This document shows, piece after piece, positions 1 to 9,195 of a stretch of DNA of 64,000 nt (position 1 is the first letter of the stretch; each line of letters starts with the position of its first letter). The notes below the pieces were generated by a model. It was not told where the DNA came from. It searched no databases and worked only from the letters and a program-made list of their open reading frames with translations. The translations under genes and the position numbers were made by a program. Source of the DNA: Paraburkholderia sejongensis (GTDB taxonomy: Bacteria; Pseudomonadota; Gammaproteobacteria; Burkholderiales; Burkholderiaceae). The DNA lies in contig NZ_JAJITD010000007.1 of assembly GCF_020880815.1 (NCBI RefSeq), positions 248,001 through 312,000 of the forward strand, written 5' to 3'.

Positions 1-1391
1 TGGCGGTGCGGATTCGGCGTGAACTCCTTTTCGACGGGCGGCTTGGTCAGCACCACGGCCGGGTCGCCGCCCGCGGCGAGCCAGCCGAGCCGGGCCGCGC
101 CGAGCGCCGCGCCGGTTTCGCCGCCGCCGTGCTTGACGGTGACCGTGTCGAGCGCGTCGGCGAGCAGTTGAGCCCAGTAATCGCTGCGGGCGCCGCCGCC
201 GAGCAGCGACAGCACCTTCGCTTCGGTGCCGGCCGCGCGCAACGCGTCGAGGCCGTCGGTCAGCGCGAGCGTCACGCCTTCGAGCACCGCGTAGCCGAGC
301 AGCGCGCGATCGGTCGCATGATTCATCCCGAAGAACACGCCTTGCGCGTACGGGTCGTTGTGCGGCGTGCGCTCGCCCGACAGATACGGCAGGAACAGCG
401 GCGCGGTCGTAAGCGCATCGGCGGGCAGCGCTTCGATTTCGGCGAGCAGCGTCGGCTCGTCGGTCGAGGTCAGTTTGCAGACCCAGCGCAGACAGCTCGC
501 CGCCGACAGCACCACGCTCATCTGATGCCAGCGGTCCGGAATCGCGTGACAGAACGCATGTACGGCCGAAGCCGGATTCGGCCGGAAGCTGTCTCCGACC
601 ACGCACAGCACGCCCGAGGTGCCGAGCGACACGAAGCCGTCGCCGGGCTGCGTCGCGCCGATGCCGATCGCGCTGGTCGCGTTATCGCCGCCGCCGGCCG
701 CGACGATCACGTCTTCGCTCAGGCCGAATTCGCGCGCGAGTTCCGGCAGCAAGGTGCCGGCCGGCGCGCTGCCTTCGCGCAGCGCCGGCATCTGCGCGCG
801 CGTCATGTTGCAGGCGGCAAGCAGCGAATCGGACCAGTCGCGCTTCGCGACGTCGAGCCACAACGTGCCGGCCGCGTCCGATGGATCGGACACCTTACCG
901 CCGGTCAGTTGCAGGCGCAGATAGTCTTTCGGCAGCAGCACGCAGGCGGTGCGCGCGAAGATTTCCGGTTCGTGCCGCGCGACCCAGAGCAGCTTCGGCG
1001 CGGTGAAACCGGGCATCGCCAGATTTCCGGCGATCTCGTGCAGTTGCGGCGCGCGTTCGGTCAGTTCCGCGCATTCCTTGTCGCTGCGCATGTCGTTCCA
1101 CAGGATCGCGGGACGCAGCACGCTGTCGTGCGCGTCGAGCAGCACCGCGCCGTGCATCTGCCCGGACAGGCCGATGCCGCGAATCCGCGCGAACTCAATC
1201 GGATGACGCGAGCGCAACGCGGCGAGCGCCGCGCGGGTGCCGGCCCACCAGTCTTGCGGATTCTGTTCGGCCCAGCGCTGATGCGGGCGCGAAACGGTAA
1301 ACGGCGTGCCCGCAGTGCCGACCACGCGGCCGTCGGAGGCGAGCAGCAGAACTTTCACTTCGGACGTGCCGAGGTCGATGCCTAGGTACAT
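1..1391 (-). CDS. xylB: Xylulokinase (FGGY family), C-terminus cut by the window edge
   Basis: Phosphorylates D-xylulose to D-xylulose 5-phosphate with ATP in the cytoplasm, feeding the pentose phosphate pathway. The protein opens MYLGIDLGTSEVKVLLL, the FGGY phosphate-1 motif. It continues with GLSGQMHG and AILWNDMRS (typical of XylB), SLGTSGVLCVV in the middle, and LLGGGARSDYWAQLLADAL near the end, the second FGGY signature. About 463 codons lie in the window, and XylB is usually 480-500 residues, so only a short C-terminal piece is missing. The gene lies 83 bp downstream of dalD on the same strand, so arabinitol to xylulose to xylulose 5-phosphate would be one short operon. The start ATG at 1391 is the only one that keeps the full N-terminal motif. 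Family and specificity are well supported by the partner gene. Confidence 0.9.
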   Translation of the reverse strand, partial: MYLGIDLGTSEVKVLLLASDGRVVGTAGTPFTVSRPHQRWAEQNPQDWWAGTRAALAALRSRHPIEFARIRGIGLSGQMHGAVLLDAHDSVLRPAILWNDMRSDKECAELTERAPQLHEIAGNLAMPGFTAPKLLWVARHEPEIFARTACVLLPKDYLRLQLTGGKVSDPSDAAGTLWLDVAKRDWSDSLLAACNMTRAQMPALREGSAPAGTLLPELAREFGLSEDVIVAAGGGDNATSAIGIGATQPGDGFVSLGTSGVLCVVGDSFRPNPASAVHAFCHAIPDRWHQMSVVLSAASCLRWVCKLTSTDEPTLLAEIEALPADALTTAPLFLPYLSGERTPHNDPYAQGVFFGMNHATDRALLGYAVLEGVTLALTDGLDALRAAGTEAKVLSLLGGGARSDYWAQLLADALDTVTVKHGGGETGAALGAARLGWLAAGGDPAVVLTKPPVEKEFTPNPHR

Positions 1392-1474
1392 GGGCGCGAA
1401 ACCTTCGTCGTTGGGGGATGCGCTACTTTAGCCGCTGAGCGCGCGCGCTGTCATGGGCATTAAGCCTGGCACGC

Positions 1475-2887
1475 TCATAGCGCGCCGCGCCTGGCGAGCC
1501 ACGCGTCGACACGCGCGAGCGCGCCGGCGAGCGCCGCTTCCAGCTCCGGCGTTTGCGCCATCCCGCCCCATAGCAGCCGGTCGGCGGCAAACGCGCGCAG
1601 CGGCTCGGGCGCGTTGAAGATACCATGCGCGACCTTCTCGTCCATCACGCCGTCCTGATACGCGTACGGCAACCTGCCGGTGTGCCAGCGTTCGAGAAAG
1701 CGGAAAAACAGCGCGGGCAGCATCGCGGTCGCGGCCGGCGTGACGCCGCGTTCGAAGCATTCGGCGAGCGTCGGTGCAATGAAGCCGGGCAGCTTCGAGA
1801 AGCCGTCGGCGGCCACGCGCTGGTTGGTGTCGAGAATGTGCGGATTGCTGAAGCGTTCGAGCACCACGTCGCGATAGCGTTCGAGATCGAGCGGACTTGG
1901 GGTGAGGCACGGAATCACGTCCTCAGTCACGTAGTCGTACGCGAACTGGCGGATGTCGGGGTCGAGCGTACCTTCGTGGATGAACTTCAGACCGACCAGC
2001 GTGCCCGCCCACGCGATGCAGCTATGCGTCGCATTGAGGATGCGGATTTTCGCTTCCTCGTACGGCAGCACCGACTCGACCAGCTCCGCGCCGACCTTTT
2101 CCCATTGCGGCCGTCCGGCGCTGAAGCGGTCTTCGATCACCCATTGAATAAACGCTTCGCCCATCACCGGCGCGTTGTCGTCGACGCCGGTCGCGGCCCG
2201 CACGCGTTCGCGCACGTCGGGCGTCGGCCGCGGCGTGATCCGGTCGACCATCGAGCACGGCGACGACGTGTTGGCGTCGAACCATTGCGCGAGGTCGGTG
2301 GCGCCGCGCCGTTCGAGAAACTCGCTCATGCCCGCGTGAAAACGCTCGCCGTTGCTGCGCAGGTTGTCGCAGGTTTGCAGCGTGACGGGGCCCGCGCCGC
2401 GTTTCATCCGGGCGTCGAGAATCGCCGCGAGCGCGCCGTAGATGGTGGTGTGGCCACCGGCGAGGTCGGCCGCGAGATCGGGGTTCGCGGTGTCGAGCCG
2501 GTGGTGTTCGTCGAGGTAGTAGCCGCCTTCGGTGACGGTGAACGCGATGATCTTGCAGGCCGGATCGGAGCCCGCTTCGATCAGGCCGGCGAGGTCCGCG
2601 CTCCACGGCAGCACGCGTTCGATCGAGCGGATCGTTTCGTACGCGCGCTCGCCTTGCGGCGTGACGGTTTCGAGCGTGTAGACGCCGTGCTGCGCGGCCA
2701 GCGCGTCGAGCACCGCGTTCATGTCGCTGCGGATATTGCCGACCGTCAGCGACCAGTGCGGTTCGCCGGCCAGCTTCGCGTCGTTGAGCCGGTGCAGATA
2801 CCAGGCCTGATGCGCGCGATGAAACGATCCCGCGCCGATGTGCAGGATCACGTGTGCGGCCGCGCCGCTGTCTTGCCCGCTGTTCAT
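1475..2887 (-). CDS. dalD: D-arabinitol 4-dehydrogenase / mannitol dehydrogenase family
   Basis: Long-chain polyol dehydrogenase of the mannitol dehydrogenase family, oxidising D-arabinitol (or mannitol) to D-xylulose (or fructose) with NAD. The Rossmann start HIGAGSFHRAHQAWYLH is at about residue 14. A segment FTVTEGGYYLD follows near residue 110, then VDRITPRPT near 210, and the family active-site region with EEAKIRILNATHSC near 295. Length is 470 residues, normal for the family. I chose ATG 2887 because GGAGA lies directly upstream; an upstream in-frame start at 2950 lacks this and adds non-conserved residues. xylB follows on the same strand, which favours arabinitol over mannitol as substrate (family knowledge plus context). 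Divergent from the AraC regulator. Confidence 0.85.
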   Translation of the reverse strand: MNSGQDSGAAAHVILHIGAGSFHRAHQAWYLHRLNDAKLAGEPHWSLTVGNIRSDMNAVLDALAAQHGVYTLETVTPQGERAYETIRSIERVLPWSADLAGLIEAGSDPACKIIAFTVTEGGYYLDEHHRLDTANPDLAADLAGGHTTIYGALAAILDARMKRGAGPVTLQTCDNLRSNGERFHAGMSEFLERRGATDLAQWFDANTSSPCSMVDRITPRPTPDVRERVRAATGVDDNAPVMGEAFIQWVIEDRFSAGRPQWEKVGAELVESVLPYEEAKIRILNATHSCIAWAGTLVGLKFIHEGTLDPDIRQFAYDYVTEDVIPCLTPSPLDLERYRDVVLERFSNPHILDTNQRVAADGFSKLPGFIAPTLAECFERGVTPAATAMLPALFFRFLERWHTGRLPYAYQDGVMDEKVAHGIFNAPEPLRAFAADRLLWGGMAQTPELEAALAGALARVDAWLARRGAL

Positions 2888-2966
2888 GGTTGTCTCCGTT
2901 GTCGACCGTGGGTCGAGGTGTCGCCCTCGCCGCGGTCCTGTGCAATGCATTGCCCCAGGCTGTTAT

Positions 2967-2997
2967 GATCATTTGCTCTGTGTGTGAGCGAATGATC
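2967..2997. promoter_or_regulatory. Large inverted repeat upstream of dalD, candidate operator
   Basis: The arms GATCATTTGCTC (2967-2978) and GAGCGAATGATC (2986-2997) are complementary at 11 of 12 positions, separated by a TG-repeat spacer of 7 bases. The repeat lies 80 bases upstream of the dalD start, in the 395-bp gap shared with the AraC regulator. There is no T-run, so it is more likely a protein-binding site than a terminator. The rest of this gap shows nothing I can name. Confidence 0.5.
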
Positions 2998-3282
2998 GTA
3001 CCCGCCGGAACGAAAGTCAAGGCGAGCGCGCGGGGTTTTCGTGGCGCAGCGCGGCATGGAGAGCCGGGGGTGACTTGGCCGATCGCGCGACTTATCCATA
3101 TTGCATTGCATCAAATTTGACTTCCGTGGCACGCGGGCTCGGCCGGGTGCAAAAAAGTATCGATCCACGGTGTCTTTTCTAGTGGTGGCCGGCGCGTTTG
3201 GCGATTAACTTTCGCTGTACAAGATCAAGATCGGCGGTGCCCGGTGACGTTCGACCCGCGGCCCGCTTCATGGAGGCAGACA

Positions 3283-4260
3283 GTGCAACCCGATCTCGAA
3301 ATCGTGGCGGTGCGCCACGACGAATCGTTCAAGGTGTGGTCGCATGGCTATCCGTATCGCACGGTGCGCTGGCACTTTCACCCGGAGTACGAAATTCATC
3401 TGATCGTCGAGACGAGCGGCAAGATGTTCGTCGGCGATTACATCGGCAGCTTCGCGCCCGGCAATCTCGTGCTGATGGGGCCGAACCTGCCGCATAACTG
3501 GGTCAGCGACGTGCCCGAAGGCGAGAGCATCGCGCAGCGCAATCTGGTGGTGCAGTTCGGTCAGGAGTTCGTATCGAATTGCGCCGGCAGTTTTCCGGAG
3601 TGGCGTCAGGTCGAGGCGATGCTTGCCGACGCGAGGCGCGGGCTGTCGTTCGGCGCGCAAACGTCCGCGCGGATCACGCCGCTGTTTCTCGAACTGCTCG
3701 CCGCGCGCGGCCTGCGCCGGCTGGCGCTGTTCATGTCGATGCTCGAAATCCTGCTGAACGCGCAGGATCGCGACACGCTCGCGTCGCCCGCGTATCAGGC
3801 CGACCCGACCAGCTTCGCGGCGACCCGCATCAATCACGTGCTCGCCTATATCGGCAAGAACCTCGCGAACGAGTTGCGCGAGTCGGAACTTGCGCAACTG
3901 GCGGGCCAAAGCGTCAGCGGGTTCTCGCGCTATTTCCGCCGTCATACCGGGCTGCCGTTCGTGCAGTACGTGAACCGGATGCGCATCAATCTCGCGTGCC
4001 AGTTGCTGACCGATGCCGAGCTGAGCGTGACCGACATCTGCTTCAAGTCGGGCTTCAATAACCTGTCGAATTTCAACCGGCAGTTTCTCGCGGTCAAGGG
4101 GATGGCGCCGTCGACGTTTCGCCGCTATCAGCAGTTGAACGATGCGAGTCGCGACGCTTCCGAGGAAGCGGCCGCGCATGGCCGAGGTATCGACAACGCA
4201 CCGGCGATCGTGCTCGCGCCGGGTTTGCCGCCGCCGCGGCCGGCTTATCCGCTGAGTTAG
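3283..4260 (+). CDS. AraC/XylS-family transcriptional regulator
   Basis: Probable activator of the neighbouring polyol genes. The N-terminal cupin-like sugar-sensing domain contains WHFHPEYEIHLIVE (about residues 29-42) and PNLPHNWVS (about 67). The C-terminal double HTH (about 180-285) carries ELAQLAGQSVSGFSRYFRR and the family signature DICFKSGFNNLSNFNRQF. I place the start at GTG 3283 because GGAGG lies at 3272-3276 with good spacing, and the protein then begins directly with the conserved EIVAVRHDE segment. An upstream GTG at 3244 is possible but has no ribosome site. Predicted length is 325 residues. It is divergent from dalD-xylB and 154 bp before the ABC operon, the position expected for a local regulator of both. 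The ligand is unknown. Confidence 0.88.
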   Translation: MQPDLEIVAVRHDESFKVWSHGYPYRTVRWHFHPEYEIHLIVETSGKMFVGDYIGSFAPGNLVLMGPNLPHNWVSDVPEGESIAQRNLVVQFGQEFVSNCAGSFPEWRQVEAMLADARRGLSFGAQTSARITPLFLELLAARGLRRLALFMSMLEILLNAQDRDTLASPAYQADPTSFAATRINHVLAYIGKNLANELRESELAQLAGQSVSGFSRYFRRHTGLPFVQYVNRMRINLACQLLTDAELSVTDICFKSGFNNLSNFNRQFLAVKGMAPSTFRRYQQLNDASRDASEEAAAHGRGIDNAPAIVLAPGLPPPRPAYPLS

Positions 4261-4414
4261 CTGTGGTTAGCCGTGCTTAGCCGTGCCCGGCCGCGGCTGA
4301 CCGTGGCTTGTGCGCTCAGGTAGTTCGTAGTCCCACCCACTCGCGTTTCAACGCGCCTCGCGCTGTGTCCGCACAGCGTGACGGGCGTGCTCACTTCAAA
4401 AAATGGAGACAACC

Positions 4415-5398
4415 ATGAAGTCATCGGTTTTTCAGCGTCGCTCGCAGGCCGCTATCGGCGTGGCCACTGCTTCGTCCCCGTTGCCCAAAGTCGCGCGCCG
4501 GCTCGCCGCGCTCGGCGGCGGTTTGTCGCTCGCGTTCGCCGCGGCTGGCGCGCAGGCCGCGCCGCTGAAAATCGGCATGACCTTCCAGGAGATGAACAAC
4601 CCGTACTTCGTGACGATGCAAAAGGCGCTGAACGATGCGGCCGCATCGACCGGCGCGACGGTGATCGTTACCGATGCGCATCACGACGTCAGCAAGCAGG
4701 TCAGCGACGTCGAGGACATGCTGCAGAAAAAGATCGACATCCTGCTGGTCAATCCGACCGACTCGACCGGGATCCAGTCGGCGGTCACGTCGGCGAAGAA
4801 GGCGGGCGTGGTGGTGGTCGCGGTCGATGCGAACGCGAATGGTCCGGTCGATTCGTTCGTCGGCTCGAAGAACTACGACGCCGGCGTGATGGCCTGCGAG
4901 TACCTCGCGAAGTCGATCGGCGGCAGCGGTGAGGTCGCGATTCTCGACGGCATTCCGGTCGTGCCGATTCTCGAGCGGGTGCGCGGCTGCAAGGCGGCGC
5001 TCGCGAAGGCGCCGGGCGTGAAGCTGGTCGATACACAGAACGGCAAGCAGGAGCGCGCGACCGCGCTGTCCGTCACCGAGAACATGATTCAGGCGCATCC
5101 GAATCTGAAGGGCGTGTTCAGCGTGAACGACGGCGGCGCGATGGGCTCGCTGTCGGCGATCGAATCGTCGGGCAAGGACATCAAGCTGACCAGCGTGGAC
5201 GGCGCGCCCGAAGCGATCACCGCGATCCAGAAGCCCAATTCGAAGTTCGTCGCGACCTCCGCGCAATTTCCGGCCGACCAGGTGCGGATCGCGCTCGGCA
5301 TCGCGCTCGCGAAGAAGTGGGGCGCCAATGTGCCGAAGGCGATTCCGGTCGACGTGAAGCTGATCGACAGGAGCAACGCGAAGGGCTTCAGCTGGTAA
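4415..5398 (+). CDS. Sugar ABC transporter periplasmic binding protein (RbsB-like)
   Basis: Periplasmic substrate-binding protein of the ribose/galactose class (Peripla_BP_4 fold). It has a long signal peptide with twin Arg near residue 28 and a likely cleavage at AQA/AP near residue 48. The mature protein starts LKIGMTFQEMNNPYF, typical of RbsB-type proteins. It continues with DILLVNPTDSTGIQSAV and ends VKLIDRSNAKGFSW. ATG 4415 is preceded by GGAGA; the ATG at 4403 overlaps that site and is less likely. It is the first gene of the rightward operon, followed by the ATPase and permease. From the operon the substrate is probably a C4-C6 polyol; the sequence alone does not fix it. Confidence 0.9.
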   Translation: MKSSVFQRRSQAAIGVATASSPLPKVARRLAALGGGLSLAFAAAGAQAAPLKIGMTFQEMNNPYFVTMQKALNDAAASTGATVIVTDAHHDVSKQVSDVEDMLQKKIDILLVNPTDSTGIQSAVTSAKKAGVVVVAVDANANGPVDSFVGSKNYDAGVMACEYLAKSIGGSGEVAILDGIPVVPILERVRGCKAALAKAPGVKLVDTQNGKQERATALSVTENMIQAHPNLKGVFSVNDGGAMGSLSAIESSGKDIKLTSVDGAPEAITAIQKPNSKFVATSAQFPADQVRIALGIALAKKWGANVPKAIPVDVKLIDRSNAKGFSW

Positions 5399-5495
5399 GC
5401 GACACGAGCGACTGAAGCGACTGAAGCGCAGCACGCGCCGGCCGCCGTCCGCAGCGATCCGCCTGCGGCGGCAGCCGGCGGCACGGGAGCACCCG

Positions 5496-7016
5496 ATGGA
5501 CACGATTCTGAAGCTCGAGAACATCAGCAAAAGCTTTCCCGGCGTGAAGGCGCTGCAAGGCATTCATCTCGAAGTCGAGCGCGGCGAGATTCACGCGCTG
5601 CTCGGCGAGAACGGCGCGGGCAAGTCGACGCTGATGAAAATCCTCTGCGGCATCTATCAGCCGGACGACGGCACGATCACACTCGACGGCCAGACGCGCC
5701 ACTTCGCGAACTATCACGACGCGGTGGCCGCCGGCGTCGGCATCGTGTTTCAGGAGTTCAGCCTGATTCCGTATCTGAACGCGGTGGAAAACATCTTTCT
5801 CGGCCGCGAACTGCGCAACCGCTTCGGGCTGCTCGCGCGCGGCCGGATGCGGCGCGCGGCGGCGGCGATTTTCCGGCGGCTCGGTGTGGCGATCGATCTG
5901 GCGGTGCCGATCCGCGAACTGTCGGTCGCGCAGCAGCAGTTCGTCGAAATCGGCAAGGCGTTGTCGCTCGATGCGCGCATTCTGATTCTCGACGAACCGA
6001 CCGCGACGCTGACGCCGGCCGAGGCCGCGCATCTGTTCGCGATCATGCGCGAGCTCAAGCAGCAGGGTGTCGCGATGATTTTCATCTCGCATCACCTCGA
6101 AGAAATTTTCGAGGTGTGCGACCGCATCACGGTGCTGCGCGACGGTCAGTATGTCGGCACCACCACGGTTGCGCAGTCCGACGTGAGCCGGCTCGTGCAG
6201 ATGATGGTCGGGCGTCGCATCGAAAGCAGCTTCCCGCCGAAGCCGCCGCCGCGCGCGGACGCGAAGATCGTGCTCGACGTGGTGCGCTTGCAGCTGTTCA
6301 AGGACAGCCCGCAGTTGAGCTTCACGCTGCGCGAGGGCGAGATTCTCGGCTTCGCGGGCCTGGTCGGCTCGGGGCGCACCGAGACCGCGCTCGCGGTGAT
6401 CGGCGCGGAGCGGGCGTACGCGAAGGAGATTCGCATCAACGGCGCGGCCGCGAAGCTCGGCGATCCGGCCGACGCATTGCGCTCGGGCGTCGGCATCCTG
6501 CCGGAAAGCCGCAAGACCGAGGGGCTGATCACCGACTTCTCGATCAAGCAGAACATCTCGATCAACAACCTGGGCAAGTATCGCTCGCTGCGCTTCTTTA
6601 TCGACCAGCGCAGCGAAGCGCGCGCGACCGCCGACATCATGAAGCGCGTCGGCGTGAAGGCGCCGACGATGCACACCGAGGTCGCGACGCTGTCTGGCGG
6701 CAACCAGCAGAAGGTCGTGATCGCACGCTGGCTCAATCACCACACCAATATCCTGATCTTCGACGAACCGACGCGCGGGATCGACGTCGGCGCGAAGGCC
6801 GAAATCTATCTGCTGATGCGCGAACTCACCGCGCGCGGCTACTCGATCGTCATGATCTCGTCCGAGCTGCCGGAGATCGTCGGCATGTGCGACCGCGTCG
6901 CCGTGTTCCGGCAGGGCCGCATCGAAGCCATGCTCGAAGGCGACGCGATCGAATCGAATGCCGTGATGACCTATGCGACCGCCGGTTCGCTCGGAGCCAA
7001 TCATGAACACGCCTGA
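5496..7016 (+). CDS. Sugar ABC transporter ATP-binding protein (RbsA/MglA type, two ATPase domains)
   Basis: Cytoplasmic energy subunit of the importer. It is a duplicated ATPase of 506 residues, the normal length for RbsA. Domain 1 has Walker A GENGAGKST near residue 38, signature LSVAQQQFVEIGKAL and Walker B ILILDEPTATL. Domain 2 has the usual degenerate loop GLVGSGRTE near residue 287, signature LSGGNQQKVVIARWL and ILIFDEPTRGIDVG. The gene follows the binding protein by 97 bp and overlaps the permease start by 14 bases, which indicates translational coupling. Function is secure; the transported sugar is inferred only from context. Confidence 0.93.
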   Translation: MDTILKLENISKSFPGVKALQGIHLEVERGEIHALLGENGAGKSTLMKILCGIYQPDDGTITLDGQTRHFANYHDAVAAGVGIVFQEFSLIPYLNAVENIFLGRELRNRFGLLARGRMRRAAAAIFRRLGVAIDLAVPIRELSVAQQQFVEIGKALSLDARILILDEPTATLTPAEAAHLFAIMRELKQQGVAMIFISHHLEEIFEVCDRITVLRDGQYVGTTTVAQSDVSRLVQMMVGRRIESSFPPKPPPRADAKIVLDVVRLQLFKDSPQLSFTLREGEILGFAGLVGSGRTETALAVIGAERAYAKEIRINGAAAKLGDPADALRSGVGILPESRKTEGLITDFSIKQNISINNLGKYRSLRFFIDQRSEARATADIMKRVGVKAPTMHTEVATLSGGNQQKVVIARWLNHHTNILIFDEPTRGIDVGAKAEIYLLMRELTARGYSIVMISSELPEIVGMCDRVAVFRQGRIEAMLEGDAIESNAVMTYATAGSLGANHEHA

Positions 7017-8004
7017 CACCTCGCCGAAAACCTCGACCGTTGCGAGCGACACGCCCGGCGCGCCAGTGCGCTTCACCTGGGCCGCGCTGAAACGTTCGAC
7101 ACTGTTCTATCCGTTCATCGGCCTGCTCGCGGTGTGCATCGTGATGGTGTTCGCGAGCGACAGTTTTCTGTCGGCCGCGAACATCGAGAACGTGCTGCGC
7201 CAGGTGTCGATCAACGCGATCATCGCGGTCGGCATGACCTGCGTGATCCTGACGGGCGGCATCGATCTATCCGTCGGTTCGGTGATGGCGCTGGCCGGCA
7301 CGCTGTCGGCCGGGCTGATGGTCGCCGGGATGAACGCGGTCGCCGCGCTCGCGATCGGCCTCGCGGTCGGGCTCGGCTTCGGCGCGGCCAATGGCTTCTT
7401 CGTCGCGTTCGCCGGGATGCCGCCGATCATCGTCACGCTCGCGACGATGGGCATCGCGCGCGGCCTCGCGCTGATCTACACCGGCGGCTATCCGATCGAC
7501 GGGCTGCCCGAGTGGGTCAGCTTCTTCGGCAGCGGCAAGATTCTCGGTGTTCAGGCGCCGGTCGTGATCATGGCGGTGATCTACGTGATTGCGTGGCTGC
7601 TGCTCGAGCGGATGCCGTTCGGCCGCTATGTGTACGCGATCGGCGGCAACGAGCAGGCCACGCGCCTGTCGGGCGTGCGGGTCGCGCGGGTGAAGCTGAT
7701 CGTCTACACGCTCGCCGGGTTGACCTCCGCGTTCGCCGCGATCGTGCTGACCGCGCGGCTGATGAGCGGCCAGCCGAACGCGGGCGTCGGCTTCGAACTC
7801 GATGCGATCGCCGCGGTCGTGATGGGCGGCACGTCGATCTCCGGCGGGCGCGGTTCGATCGTCGGCACGCTGATCGGCGCGCTGCTGCTCGGCGTCCTGA
7901 ATAACGGCCTGAACATGGTCGGCGTGAATCCGTACGTGCAGAACGTGATCAAGGGCGGAATCATTCTGCTCGCGATCTATATCAGCCGCGACCGCAGAAA
8001 GTAA
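7003..8004 (+). CDS. Sugar ABC transporter permease (RbsC-like)
   Basis: Inner-membrane permease of the ribose-type importer, about 333 residues with roughly ten hydrophobic segments. Family hallmarks include GMTCVILTGGIDLSVGSVMAL (about residue 76), FAGMPPIIVTLATMGIARG (about 135), the coupling loop YAIGGNEQATRLSGV (about 213) and VVMGGTSISGGRGSIVGT near the C-terminus. ATG 7003 lies within the end of the ATPase gene and has GGAG at 6993-6996; this start fits the family better than an upstream in-frame ATG at 6973. The zinc dehydrogenase gene follows after 46 bp in the same operon. Confidence 0.92.
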   Translation: MNTPDTSPKTSTVASDTPGAPVRFTWAALKRSTLFYPFIGLLAVCIVMVFASDSFLSAANIENVLRQVSINAIIAVGMTCVILTGGIDLSVGSVMALAGTLSAGLMVAGMNAVAALAIGLAVGLGFGAANGFFVAFAGMPPIIVTLATMGIARGLALIYTGGYPIDGLPEWVSFFGSGKILGVQAPVVIMAVIYVIAWLLLERMPFGRYVYAIGGNEQATRLSGVRVARVKLIVYTLAGLTSAFAAIVLTARLMSGQPNAGVGFELDAIAAVVMGGTSISGGRGSIVGTLIGALLLGVLNNGLNMVGVNPYVQNVIKGGIILLAIYISRDRRK

Positions 8005-8050
8005 CGTCTTTGTCCTCACTCCACACCTTCTCTATTGCCGGGACCATGCA

Positions 8051-9139
8051 ATGACGACTCAATCCGATACGACGAACATGACCGCCATCGTCTGTCATGC
8101 GCCGAAAGACTATCGCGTCGAACAGGTGACAAAGCCGAGCGCGCGCGCGCACGAACTGGTGATCCGGATCGCCGCGTGCGGGATCTGCGCGAGCGACTGC
8201 AAATGCCATTCGGGCGCGAAGATGTTCTGGGGCGGTCCGAGCCCGTGGGTCAAGGCGCCGGTGATTCCGGGCCACGAGTTCTTCGGATATGTCGAAGAAC
8301 TCGGCGAAGGCGCGGCCGAACATTTCGGCGTGCGCAAGGGCGATCGCGTGATCGCCGAGCAGATCGTGCCGTGCGGCAAGTGCCGCTACTGCAAATCCGG
8401 CCAGTACTGGATGTGCGAAGTGCACAACATCTTCGGCTTCCAGCGCGAAGTCGCCGACGGCGGAATGGCCGAATACATGCGTATTCCGCCGACCGCGATC
8501 GTCCACAAGATTCCGGACGGCATCTCGCTCGAAGACGCGGCGATCATCGAGCCGCTGGCGTGCGCGATTCATACGGTCAATCGCGGCGACGTGCAGCTCG
8601 ACGACGTAGTGGTGATCGCCGGCGCGGGGCCGCTCGGTCTGATGATGACCCAGGTCGCGCACCTGAAGACGCCGAAGAAGCTGGTCGTGATCGATCTGGT
8701 CGAGGAGCGCCTCGCGCTCGCGCGCGAATACGGCGCGGACGTGACGATCAATCCGCAGAAGGACGACGCGCTCGCGATCATCAAATCGTTGACCGATGGT
8801 TACGGTTGCGACGTCTATATCGAAACGACCGGCGCGCCAGTCGGCGTGAATCAGGGGATGGACCTGATCCGCAAGCTCGGGCGCTTCGTCGAATTCTCGG
8901 TGTTCGGCGCCGACACGACGCTCGACTGGTCGGTGATCGGCGATCGCAAGGAACTCGACGTGCGCGGCGCTCATCTCGGACCGTACTGCTATCCGATCGC
9001 GATCGATCTGCTCGCGCGTGGACTCGTCACGTCGAAGGGAATCGTCACGCACGGCTTTTCGCTGGAAGAGTGGGATGACGCGATCCGGATCGCGAACTCG
9101 CTCGATTCGATCAAGGTGCTGCTCAAGCCGCGCGGGTGA
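8051..9139 (+). CDS. Zinc-dependent medium-chain polyol dehydrogenase (possibly erythritol/threitol dehydrogenase)
   Basis: Medium-chain alcohol dehydrogenase of 362 residues. The catalytic zinc site is recognisable in AACGICASDCKCH (about residue 42) and PGHEFFGYVEE (about 75). The structural zinc lobe is CGKCRYCKSGQYWMC (four Cys, about 112-126), and the NAD fold has VIAGAGPLGLMM near residue 192. The pairing with an FGGY kinase, an SDR and an RbsABC importer matches polyol oxidation operons. My best guess is a tetritol or pentitol substrate, by resemblance to characterised mycobacterial erythritol/L-threitol dehydrogenases as I remember them. That specificity is inference; the zinc-MDR family assignment is firm. 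Confidence 0.85.
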   Translation: MTTQSDTTNMTAIVCHAPKDYRVEQVTKPSARAHELVIRIAACGICASDCKCHSGAKMFWGGPSPWVKAPVIPGHEFFGYVEELGEGAAEHFGVRKGDRVIAEQIVPCGKCRYCKSGQYWMCEVHNIFGFQREVADGGMAEYMRIPPTAIVHKIPDGISLEDAAIIEPLACAIHTVNRGDVQLDDVVVIAGAGPLGLMMTQVAHLKTPKKLVVIDLVEERLALAREYGADVTINPQKDDALAIIKSLTDGYGCDVYIETTGAPVGVNQGMDLIRKLGRFVEFSVFGADTTLDWSVIGDRKELDVRGAHLGPYCYPIAIDLLARGLVTSKGIVTHGFSLEEWDDAIRIANSLDSIKVLLKPRG

Positions 9140-9195
9140 CAGTAGTGGATGAGCGAGCGCCTGATTCACGTGCGGCAGCTGTCAACGGAGACTCT

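Noticed and set aside
4261..4400. Repeated TTAGCCGTG motifs after the AraC gene
   Set aside because: Short imperfect repeats without symmetry or terminator features; no function can be argued.
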